DNA from: Caenorhabditis elegans
Lineage: Eukaryota > Nematoda > Chromadorea > Rhabditida > Rhabditidae
Length of the DNA: 64,000 bases
Reading direction: 5' to 3'
Assembly: GCF_000002985.6 (NCBI RefSeq)
Contig: NC_003284.9
Span: 17,422,001-17,486,000, forward strand
Shown here: piece by piece, positions 34,568 to 45,474 of the stretch
How positions within the stretch are numbered: position 1 is the stretch's first letter
Layout: the number at the start of each line of letters is the position of its first letter
The notes under the pieces: model-generated
Seen by the model: only the letters and a program-made list of their open reading frames with translations
The model's database searches: none
Told to the model about the DNA's origin: nothing
Translations under genes and position numbers: made by a program

Positions 34568-37229
34568 GTTGGAAAAGGTTCTCTACCTGAAACTCAGTTA
34601 TTTGTTTACAGGTAGCACACAAAATTGTCGAAACAATGATAGAAGTAAATTGCTTGGGAAACGAACAAATTAAAATTAAAAATGCACCCATGAAAAGTAT
34701 GAAGAAGAAGCCTTTTCCAAGTCCCGATCTTGTCGAGAGCATTGAGATAATAATGGTTGGTTGGTAGGCGTATGGGAAGGAGGAGTAGCTGGATGGGAGG
34801 AATGTGATACGAAAAGAGACCGAGAGGAGGTGCTCTCTCCACGGCGGGCAAAGTTAGTAGGCAATTGGTGGAGGGTGGCAGATTCCCGGGATGCCGTTTG
34901 AGATAGAGTGTAACACAGCGGGCAGCGATCAGTTTTGCCAGCAGAGATAATGTGTCCCAAGCAGAAGCTCGACACAAAGAGCGCTAGAAAGAGCAGTGCC
35001 CGTGATCCGTGCGCCGTGTCTGTGCTCTCTTTGGGGATCTCAGACTTTCTGATCACCCTCACACGGCCGGGAAGATATACGCAATATCTGTTTGTGAAGA
35101 AACGACAAACGCAAATATCTACAGAGTTGCGGCAACGCATGGGGGAGAGAATTTTTGGAAAAGCCAACTGTTTGGCTTCGAATATTTTCTCAAGTACATC
35201 TCTCTCAAAAGCAGGTAAAAGTTAAGGTGGTAGGCTTTTTGCTGCGCGCAGAAAAGCGAGGGTGGAGAGCAGGGAATCTAGGGATTTTTGGGAGATGAAT
35301 GATCAGAGTTGCACTGAGGGTGGCCCATTAACACAAAATAGGAATTAGAAAGAATATAACTTTGAATGTTGAATGAAAACATGTAACATCGAATATTGTT
35401 TCTAATGGCTGAAGACAAATTAACAAGTTCGTAAAAAGAGAACAATTGAAAGGAATGTTTATAAGTGGTTTTTATTGTTTTTCTAGCAAGAACTTTTCCG
35501 AAGATAAAAAATTGAATGTTCAGATTGTTTTGTATCTCATGAGCCCAGTAGAAATCTTTACTACTTCATAAGTATGGAAATCAAAATAAAACATTACAAA
35601 ACATAAATTTTTCGAAAAATTGAAATTATGTTCAACAAAAATGCCAAGCGACTGGAAAATTGTATCCAATGTTTCTTTGCCAACTTTAAAATTGTATATT
35701 TTGTTTCTAGTAGTTGTGCTTGCTGATTATCAAAAAATTGAAGAAGACATTGTTCAACAATTGATTTTTAGAGGCGACAGCTAATCTGAACTTGTGATTC
35801 TAACGTGTTGTAACAAATTTTCAAAGCGCGTTTTCCAGACCATCATCGTACTTTTCAAAACATTAATGGTTTACTGTTTGAAGTTTTCAGAGGAAACATT
35901 TGATTTACACAAATTGTTGTAATTGGAATTAGAACTATTGTTTATGCTTCAATTTCGTTAAAGCAATTTTTTCACAATTTTGTTTGATGTATATTGGAAA
36001 AAAAAATTCAATTATTCATTTTACAAACGGAAATTGTGGAGTGATAATAATAATAACTTTTACGAACATTTGTAATACGCTCATAATAAACATTAAATGA
36101 TTTTTTCAAATTTACAAACAAACCAAAAAATTAACTCTTTTCGAAGTAAAACGTTTCAAAAATAAGTTAACAAACAGGAAGCAAAATTAAAAGCGTTTCT
36201 GCCAGCTGACGCATTATCTTAAAAGCTGTTTTCAGATAAGAGCACTGGTAGACAGAACACTCAATAGAAAATCAGATGAAAAAGTTTGAAAGTTGAGGAA
36301 TCAAAAAAGTTATCCTTGTTAATTTAGGATATGAGTAAGAACCTCTTGTCACACTAATTCTGATGGAAGGTTTTTTTTTCTGAATCGTTTCTGAATTGTC
36401 TCCAATGAGAGTATAGTTCGAAACACAATTTTTGTCTGTTATTCAATGACATCAAAATTATTGATTTCAAAAATAGCTGCAAATCCTAAAATCAAAAATC
36501 ACTGCGTATGTCAAAACTTTGAAGATTGTGTGAAAATCAATATTTGCTCTGTTTCATCCTATCTTAAAATACGCCCGATTAATTATTTCATTTTAACAAA
36601 ACTTGAAAAAAAACTATACAAATAGATTTCACAAGTAGTTGAAACAATTAGTAGGAAAATTATAATTTATACCAGAAAAATATATGTCAAAAAAAATTAT
36701 CGTTAGTGAAATATTATAAACAGATATTACTGGAACCATCTGATAAATTCAGTATGTCCCATTTAGTCATGTTATGAAAATTAAAATTTATAATCAAGTT
36801 CCAAAACAAAAGAGTTTCAGATTTTCAAGTTTTCAATTATCCTGTTTGTTGGAAATGTTGAATTTAAACCTTCCTTTCCAACTCAAAACAAATTCTGATT
36901 ATGTTGTGCCCTGCTCAGATTTAAAGCTCGGATGATCTATTCCCTTTCCCTTATTGCATCCCCTCATTTATCCGATCGAGCAACTTTTTCGATGGCGGGT
37001 AAGAGGCATCGCGACGCAAGCAAGGCGAGAGTTTTGCCCATCTTCTTGGAAACCTCCGACGGGTGCCTGATGTTAGCACCACGGGGGCGGTGCGCCTCTT
37101 GTGTAAAGTTGTTGAGATTTGCTCAAACAGCCCTCCCCTCGACGCGGGGCCCAACGAGTGTAAAAGGCAGACAAAAGCGACGGATAATCTTCAGTTAGTC
37201 TCAGTTCACTACTCAGTACAGTCCACAAA
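34568..37229. promoter_or_regulatory. shared upstream region of the divergent myosin light chain genes
   Basis: A 2.66 kb region separates the two start codons. Both flanks are GC-richer (about 34750-35250 and 36930-37200) and the centre is AT-rich. A TGTAAAAGG stretch lies about 70 bases before the right copy's ATG. The arrangement fits a two-way muscle promoter. I see no gene inside; short open frames there lack family motifs. Confidence 0.7.
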
Positions 37230-38156
37230 ATGGTGAGTTGGATTTTTTAATAAGTTATTTGAAAAGCATGAGTTTCTGTATAGGAATAGGAGTGCGTTCA
37301 TATATATTTTGATTTAACCTGTCTATATTGTATTTAAAAAATTATTTATTTTGAATCAGAGGTTCTATAATCAGTTTCATCTTTAAAAAATTTCTGGTAA
37401 ATTAAGAACGTAACATTTAGATTTAGGCTTTGTTTAAAAATCAAGCAATTAAATCGACTATAAAATTGTCAATATGTTCTCAATTTTCCAGTCCAAGGCC
37501 GCCAAGAAGAAGTCCTCAAAGAAGCGCTCGGGATCCGAGGCCGCCCAATTCGACCAGAAGACCATCCAGGAATTCAAGGAGGCTTTCGGAATCATGGATC
37601 AGAACAAGGACGGAATAATTGACAAGGTTAGAATTTTTCTTATTTTTTTAATGGTTCTAATCAACAATTTTTAGTCTGACCTCAAGGATCTCTACGCTTC
37701 CATGGGACAAATCGCCCCAGACAGCCAGATCGACGCCATGATTAAAGAGGCTTCCGGACCAATCAACTTCACCGTCTTCCTCACCCTTTTCGGAGAGAGA
37801 TTGACAGGTAGGCTAATTAAATTTGATAAGTTAATGGTGATTTGAATCTATTTAATTTCAGGAACTGACCCAGAGGCCACCATTATTGGAGCCTTTGCCA
37901 TGTTCGACAAGAAGGACTGCGGAAAGATCAAGGAGGACGACCTTATCAAGATCCTTCAAAACAAGAGAGGAGAGCCATTGGACGAGGATGAGGTCAAGGC
38001 TATGTACAAGGTAAATTCATTCTTTCTGAAATTTTTGAAACTTCCCAACTCCTCATTTTTTAGGGAAAGCCACCAATCGAGGGAGGAGAGGTCGACTACA
38101 AGGCCTTCGCTCACCTCATTACCACCGGAGCCCAAGACGAGCTCGCCAGCGCCTGA
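37230..38156 (+). CDS. mlc-2: muscle myosin regulatory light chain (right copy)
   Basis: Same product and role as the left copy: 170 residues from exons 37230-37232, 37492-37626, 37675-37807, 37862-38010 and 38064-38156. The first exon carries only the ATG, split from codon 2 by a 259-base intron that the left copy lacks; the other three intron positions are shared. The EF-hand [10 protein letters not shown] and the basic N-terminus are the same. The 3' UTR is about 600 bases, ending at AATAAA (38759-38764). The symbol is assigned by remembered gene order, with the same caution as for the left copy. Confidence 0.9.
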
Positions 38157-38758
38157 ACATCTCCAGCCCACAAGCAATTGCAACCACTTTGGGAGTGGCG
38201 TCAACGTTATTCTAGAATCCATTACGGTGTCTCATTTGAAGACCTTTCCACGTGCTCCTATGATACATCGCCGTGTATTCAAGACTCATTGTTGTCATTC
38301 CGTGTGGCGCAGCGTTCAGACGGCGCTCTAACCCATTCCGCGCGCATTTTTCTATTTTCGCCGCTCTTTACCCTTAGTTTTATAGCCGAGATCATTATAA
38401 TCACCTGGAAATGTGTGGTTGCCGGTTGGTTTGACCAACTTCTTCCACCAGTGGGAAGAATAACGTCATTTCGAAGCCATCTGGCAACCCCAATTTCCTA
38501 ACCACGCCGTCTGACTGCGCGTACACACTTCTATCACTCCAAATGGTTTTTCCTTCTTTTTTCTCGCTCGCAAATTCTATTGTCATTTCATTACATGTTT
38601 TGTCATTTTTTTTTTGTGTTCACCCACTTTCATTACTTTGGTATTCCAAAACATTTGCAAACTTCTTCTAGATTTTCTCTGAGCAGTTACTTGTGGTGCA
38701 TATACATTCTCCCATATCGGGACTAGTCAAAGCTCTACGATGTACTTTCAATATGTAA

Positions 38759-38764
38759 AATAAA
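38759..38764 (+). terminator. poly(A) signal of the right myosin light chain gene
   Basis: AATAAA about 600 bases after the TGA. The SLC17 gene converges here from the other strand; its stop codon is only 162 bases away. Confidence 0.75.
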
Positions 38765-38925
38765 CAATGTCTCAATTCAACATCCAGACTTTCATTGTGT
38801 TCTTTGAAGGAGTTCAGCCTCAAAATTCTGAAAGCTAGAAAAAAAATAAGGAAAAACTCTGTGGGGAAAGATCAATTATGCTTCTAATAGAAAGGAAATG
38901 TGGGAAAGTTAGATATGTTGACCAT

Positions 38926-41900
38926 CTATTCCAGCTGTCCGACAAAGGAAGTGTGCTCTGCGGCCCATGGTTGTAGGGTAGCGTCGGCGAACTTCCAAAA
39001 AATTGCAGCTCCGAGCAGATAAGCAGATATTATGATGTACATGATCACGTTCCACTCACCGATTGTCTAAAAACAGGTAAATTTTTTTAGTTTCTCTGGC
39101 TTGTAAGCTTACCCCATTTTGCACAATTGCTCCAACTAGAAGAGGTCCGAAAATTCCAGGAATTGTCGCAAATGTGTTCGACGTGGCCATCAAATGTCCA
39201 GCATACTGTGGGGCCAAATCCAGATGATTTACTGAAAATCCACACCAACAAATTCCGCCTAGTCCGATGGAAATTGAGAAGAAAAGGACCAGAAGCAGCG
39301 AGTTAGAGGTGGTCATAACAAGGAAGAGAAACACAGATTGACCGATGAAACCTGGAAAATGTTAAGATCTTTTTCAAATTAATAAATCATTTCAAACATC
39401 TATTTTATAGTTTTTTCTTAGATTTATCAACAATTTTAATTTTTGAAGTACCTAATGCGCAAGCCATTTTTCTCACGAAAAGTGTGTCGTAATGCTTATC
39501 CCGTCTCAAGTAGTCGCACAGCTGCCCTCCAGTAATAATTTGGAATCCCATCAAGAAGTACGGCAGACTACTGGCAATTCCAGCCTAAAAACTTTCAATA
39601 AAAATATAAATTGTTGATAGTCAGGAATAACCTTTTCTACATTGTACCCCGCGATATCCTTCAACATTTTTGGCAAGTTTGTAAGCATTATGTAGAAGCC
39701 GAGGTTTTGAGCGCTATGGGCAACGATGACGGCCCAAACTGGCTTAGAACGGAGGATTTGGGCCCATGGAACAATCTGAAAACAAACTAAAAATCTTCAT
39801 TTCAGCACCTTTTTTAATAATGTTTTTTTCGTTTTGTTGCAGTCTATGTAGTTCCTAGGGTGAGAATTTGAAATTAGAGAGCTGTTAAATTGTTAATTAT
39901 TTTTTTAATTATTATTTTTATTTTGTAGATTATATTTTTACTGGTAATGCCAGTTTTCAATTATTGGATATACTTGTTTCTTCCGAAATTATCTCTTTTT
40001 TCTGTTTTTTTTTTCTTCAGAAAATTTTTCTTCCTCAATCCCCAAATCTCTCTGTTTTCTGGCGTTTCATTGTGTTCTTCTCAGCGGAAAAAAGTGCTCG
40101 AGTTGCTGTGTGTGTTTATGTGTAACACAAAAAGATTCTCTCACAATTTCTCTCTTGCTCTCGGCATACACGCCAACTCACATAATGGTTCTGGCTGACG
40201 GCATCACGCTGCAGTAATGCCAGCTCGGATGTTGAGATTTTCGGATCATCTTCTGGCCGATCATGCACCGTCTTGTACCAAACCATGCACCAAATCACAC
40301 CAAGTGCGCCTGGAATTATGGAAATTGAATGAGATTTTCTTGTATTATACAATAGAAATTTTTCAAAAATGATGTATCGACAAATATGAAGAATATGAAA
40401 AAAACATACCAGAAATGAGCCAAAGCTCCATTTTGACAAATAAAAATTTCAGAATTGGTATCAAAATGGGCTATGATTCTAAAGATCACCAAAAAATAAA
40501 AATTAAATTTTTATAGATTTGCAAAAAATTAATACAAAATGTTATTTCTATACTAACTTACAAGTGCATGAAATAAGTGCCCTCACAATGAATATTTACA
40601 AAAATAGTAGTTTTAGAAACTGTTTTGTTGGAATACTTTTAAATTCAGGAAATTTTTTTCAAAATCTTACCAAAAAACCAAAATATCATTGGCCACCCAA
40701 AATGTTCTCCCAAATACGCGGACAGTGGCATGGCGACAACAGTTCCGAAATATGATCTGAAACAAAAAAGCTTCTAAATTTTCCAAAAACTTCTCATTCT
40801 GATACCCTGAGAATGCAAAAGTTGCAAGCTTTGTCTGTTCCATTGGAGGTGCCCATCTGCTCCAAATCACGTGCATTGCCGGATAAGTGACCCCTTCGAG
40901 TAATCCCTCCATGAAGCGAGCAAAAACGAGCATTCCGTATCCCATTCTGGCGAATGGCGGCGTGAGGAGCGTGAAGACAGCGGTTCCTATAAATAAATGA
41001 GATGGATGAGTTGAATAGATGAATTGCCCGTACCAAATGTGCCAGCGAAAAAGATGGTTTTTGCTCCATGAGTGTATGCGAGATATCCGCCGGGCAGTTG
41101 GGAGACGATATAGCCGTAAAAAAAGGAACTGAGCACAACTCCTTGCGTCATTGGGGTCCAGTTTTCAAAATCACCGAGAACCTGAAAGTATGGATAAATT
41201 TCAAATTTTTAATTTCTTAATTTGTTTTCGGTGCATGTCAGAGCTTAGTGCTAAAATGATCTACAACCTGCAAATGTTGAAGTTGTCGAACTCTGACCTA
41301 CTTGGCAACCGGAAAACGTAGCTGTCAAAACATTGGAAATTTTTGGCCTCAAGTTGCCAAAGTTTTGACTATCGTTTTTGAGAAAACATAGTATTATTTT
41401 TATTTACAATAAGGTGTTGTATCTTTCCGGCTTTAAGAAGAATCAGAATAAACAATTTTTCACTGACATTGGCAAACGCTGAAGTTGCCCAGTCGCAAAA
41501 TGTTTGGCAAGCGGAAATTTGGGTTAAAATAAAACACAATTATTCACATCAACGCAAAGTTTCAACAACAACTCAAGTTTGCAATTAGAAATTTTCTATG
41601 CCAAAAATTCATAGAAACATGAGAAAATCAGAATATTATCAGTAGATGCATATTATTTTCAATTCAAATTTTTATTTCTACATTTACTTAGTTTTCAAGC
41701 ACATGCGTGCTTGAGATTCCATTTCCGAATTTCACACAAAACACTTACATGAAGCGTCGTTCCATTCACTTTTCGTTCAGTTCCGGAAGTCATCTCAACG
41801 ATTGCAATGCTCAAATTAGCTCTCATTGCGTAGATATTGGCAAATCCGAGCAACGCCAAAATTGCCACCACGTGACGTCGCTTCCATCTTTTGGATTCCA

Positions 41901-42870
41901 AAGCTTCATCGTCTGGAAAATATTTTATAAATTTCGTAACAGATATAAAAGAAGAATTTGTTATTGGTACCTATAGCTCTTCTTATATTAACATCTTCAT
42001 CATTTTTCGAACACTCGTTTTCATTTTGACTCAATATACGATACATACAAAAGTATAATTTTCATAAATAAATTAATAGCGATACAGTCATCCGAGACAG
42101 TTTGACAGATCGAGAGGAGGTGGTAAGAGAGAAAGAGAATTCGAGAGACGCAGATTGATGAACAGTCCAAAGGGAAACGTAGCACCATTATTGTCTCGAT
42201 GCGCATGATCGATTTTTATAGAGCTCTTTAAACAAGTTGTTGACTAAAAAACAAAAGTTACATTTACGAAAATTATATTTTTAATGAAAATAATTGCCAT
42301 GAAATTTTGTTTGGAGTTGAGAATTTTTAAACTCAACAAGAAACCAAGTTAAAGCTAATGAAAATTAAAAAAATGAGCCCAAGGAGTCTTCTCAACATCA
42401 AATAGAATTTCTGTATTTATTTATTTTTCTTAGTATCCATTTCAATACTCAGTTTTTACGGATCTTGTTTCTTTTACATGTTTATCGAAAAATATTTTAA
42501 CTAATAGGAATCTGGAAAAAAAAGTGTCAGTTATTTTCTATGTTCACATTCTTTTCTGAAATTCTGTGAAAATAAAGTGTGAGCCGTGAAAAAGTAGAAT
42601 GTTTATTAAAAAAGTTGAAGCATTAACTGTAGAAAAATTATTGTGAATATGTAATTTGAAGAATTCGTTTAACTCAGAAGAATTGCAGAGTTTTTTTCTC
42701 ATTTTGAAACATTTTGTGAGTTCAACATTCCGAGAAAAAATTACACAGTTTATCTCAAAAAAACTCAGCTTAACAGTTGAAAAGCCCAAGATTTGCCAAA
42801 AAAGCTTACCATCAATTGTTTCAGATGTTCCATATGGAAGTGTTCTTGATGGAGGAGGTTCAGCCTCCAT
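38926..42870 (-). CDS. SLC17-family anion transporter (VGLUT/sialin/Na-phosphate type)
   Basis: Twelve-span major facilitator transporter for organic or inorganic anions. Exons (minus) 42870-42810, 41912-41749, 41181-41034, 40986-40806, 40756-40671, 40309-40182, 39775-39632, 39584-39452, 39351-39113 and 39066-38926 close to 474 residues, a normal SLC17 length. Signs: KRWKRRHVVAILALLGFANIYAMRANLS at TM1, then TPMTQGVVLSSFFYGYIVSQ, RFMEGLLEGVTYPAMHVIWSRW (SLC17 signature region) and NHLDLAPQYAGHLMATSNTFATI near TM10. The first luminal loop has two N-glycosylation-like sites. An upstream in-frame ATG at 42909 is possible; the lower one is chosen because the neighbouring broken copy has only that one. 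In C. elegans I associate the neighbour of tps-1 with slc-17.1, but leave the symbol blank. It converges with mlc-2. Confidence 0.9.
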
Positions 42871-43377
42871 CTTTTTCGCACAACGTTTCGAGAGCCAGTT
42901 AGAACTCAAAATGAGTCCACTCCAAATTCGTCTTTGCTCCGTGCTCTTCTTCTACTCTCCCGCTGTGCCCCCCACCCCGTTGTTGCCTTATATCGATTTT
43001 AGAGCTCGGCGAGCAGCACGACGCTGTGACTGCAATCACATATGCTAGCTGAAAATTTGAGAGACCGAGTAAGCACATCCAAATTTTTTGTTGTTACTAG
43101 AGCTCTCGTGGGCTCATTAGCTATTCTGTTAGAATGACTTTGAATATAAATTTCCATTTTTCTTTCTCTTGCCGCGTTGCCAACATAAATTTATGGAGAA
43201 GTATGAAGTTGTGAAGCCTTTGGAGTTGTATAGCAAGATGTATATACTTTTTTGCTAGAATTAAAGTGTTCAAAAAATATCTTTAGATTTTCACTTTTCT
43301 GAGAGAAAAAACAAGTCAAGAACGAACTTTATTCGTGTACCAAATGCTCGGAACAAATAGAAATCAAGAGAAAAAGT
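42871..43377. other. SLC17 promoter region and spacer to the broken copy
   Basis: Upstream of the intact SLC17 start lies a segment with TATATCGATTTT (about 42989-43000) and GCTCCGTGCTCTT. Both are also present upstream of the broken copy, so the duplication included the promoter. No other gene is seen. Confidence 0.65.
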
Positions 43378-44682
43378 TCAAGCTTTAGAATTTATTTGTG
43401 TGGCCCATGGTTGAATATTGGCGTCTGCAAACTTCCAGAAAATGCTAGCTCCAAAAAGATAGGCAATGATACCGCCGTACATGATTACATTCCATTCATC
43501 GATTGTCTAAACATTATGCATTTTTCAAAATATTTCAATTCAACAATGTGAGCTTACACCATGCTTCACAATTGCCTTAATTAAAGAGGGACCGAAAATA
43601 GCAGGAATTGTTGCCAATGTGTGTGACAAGGCTATCAGGTGTCCAGCATACTGTGGTGCCAAGTCGAGATGATTTACTAGGAATCCACTCCAGCAAATTC
43701 CACCGAATCCGGAAGAAATGGAAAAAAGGGTAACAAGAAGAATTGAGTTGGAGGTAGTTGTAACTAAGAAGAGAAACACAGCTTGTCCAATAAATTCTGA
43801 AAAATTGAAAACTTAGAAGCGTTGAAATGTACCGGCAAAAAAGATAGACCATATATAAATGTGTTTTATAATTCCAAATTATTGTCAAGAACTGGTACTC
43901 TCTCTAAAGTGACGAGGTATTCAAAAAGCTACAGACCAATTAAAAACAATAATGCGTGAAAAACTAACCGTATTTTAGCTTTGAACGTTACCGCCTTACC
44001 CCTAGATTCACCTTAGGTTAGAACGTAGTGAAGACATGTAGTTATTTGGAAGTGGCCGTCACGTTCGGGGTTCAGCGCCGAACGTTAAATTCGGATACAT
44101 GCGGCGTGAGTGACGGCACCGGTGCGGCGTCCTCATGGGAGTCCTAGGATATGAAACCATCCTATAAAATTAAAATTCCAAAAGCAGCACTTACAGGAAT
44201 TTTTGTTTTGTTGACTTTCTGTTCATCTTCCATAAATGTATTGCTCAAAGTGATTTGTGTACCGTAAATAAAAGCAAATCCAAACATTGCCAAAACTGCC
44301 ACTAAATGACGTCGTTTCCATCTCTTAGAATCTCAAAAAATAATAATTGTCTGGAGTTCTTTCCCTTTGAAAAATGCAACTTTTATTTTCAGGAGGAGGG
44401 ATTCGATTTGATTCTTTTCAATTTGTTTAGTTGTATTTTCAAATAAATTTATTTAGAAGTTAAACAGCTAAATTTCAAGATTATTTAAAAATCGTTTTCT
44501 AAATAAATCAATTTACTAAATTTATTCCAATATCTAAAAATATATTTCAACTAAAAAGTTTCAAATGACTAAAAAAGTAACTATCAAAGAACATTTTTAT
44601 TTTCAAAATTTAAAACGATACCATCAATGGCTTCAGTTGTTCCATTTGAAAGTGGTCTTAGTGGGAGAGTTTCAGCTTTCAT
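43378..44682 (-). pseudogene. broken duplicate of the SLC17 gene
   Basis: Exon 1 (44682-44622), exon 2 (44350-44196), exon 9 (43796-43558) and exon 10 (43506-43378) of the adjacent SLC17 gene are recognisable, with the same sizes for exons 1 and 9. Exons 3-8 are absent. Exon 2 has four extra bases between its acceptor and the RWKRR codons, which shifts the frame into a stop. Exon 2 and exon 9 do not join in phase. TM1 (RHLVAVLAMFGFAFIYG) and the TM10 region (NHLDLAPQYAGHL) are still well preserved, so the break is fairly recent. The 399-base gap contains a GC-rich insert. Confidence 0.88.
43970..44165. repeat. GC-rich, hairpin-rich insert inside the SLC17 pseudogene
   Basis: A roughly 190-base island far richer in GC than its surroundings. 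It contains perfect stems: ACGTTCGG (44061-44068) with CCGAACGT (44078-44085), the palindrome GCACCGGTGC (44116-44125), and TAGGAT (44145-44150) with ATCCTA (44159-44164). It stands where six exons are missing. It could be a transposon fragment or a structured RNA gene; I cannot tell which. Confidence 0.5.
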
Positions 44683-45474
44683 TCAAATCGTCGAAAACAG
44701 ATCGGAATTTAATCGAAACACTTCCTATTTGTTTCTGCTCCGTGCTCTTCCAAGGCACCTCCTCCCTCCTTGCTGCTTTATATCGATTTTGTAGCTCTTA
44801 TATGTTTCGTGTGACGTCAATCCAAGTATTTCCGTTTCTTGTGTTCTTCGAGTTTTTGACGTCAGGAGATTAGTGATGTAGTTGTAAAATTGCCGAAAAA
44901 GGGTTAAGAATCAATTTATTATGAAATTTTTGGCTTTAGGTATTCAAAAACCTGCGTAGTTTTACCACAAACTATTCATCTTGCCCATTTTCGTAGAATA
45001 TATCTCTACTAATTTTTTATATCTGGTCCGGAATATGTATACAATACATATTAAACGTATACTAACAAATACTTAACGTTACTTAGATTGTCTGACAAAC
45101 ACCAAAAACTCGCTGACCTTGAAAAAATATACATTTATTCTGTGAAAAAAACATTAACAAGAGTTCAATAAACGATATCTACCATAAAATTCTCATAGAG
45201 AAATGATACATGAGGACAAAACTTTGGCTGCGGATGGGAAGTATGAGGAATCTAACAAGAGACACTGTATTTACAAGTATTATGATGATGAAAACATAAA
45301 AGTGCACCAGGCAAACTAAAAAGAAACGGTATTGAAATGTCGGGATGGACTTGGATGGAATATTATTAAAGAGGTTAATACTGGAATTTAGATATTTTGA
45401 TGTAAGAAAAAGAAATGTCGAATAATGAAGCTGTTAAAAAAACAAAATCATAAATAATGAGTATTTTATTGTTC
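44683..45474. other. pseudogene promoter remnant and tps-1 3' region
   Basis: The right part of the SLC17 promoter duplication lies here (TATATCGATTTT near 44781-44792). The left-going 3' UTR of tps-1 probably ends at the AATAAA complement (TTTATT, 45134-45139), about 340 bases past the stop. No other gene is seen. Confidence 0.55.

Noticed and set aside
33783..35225. Several open frames on both strands around the left mlc gene and its upstream region
   Set aside because: Explained by the antisense of mlc exons or by the GC-richer promoter; none continues with splice sites.
44041..44165. tRNA-like T-loop (GGTTCAGC) in the GC-rich island
   Set aside because: No acceptor, D or anticodon arms can be fitted around it.
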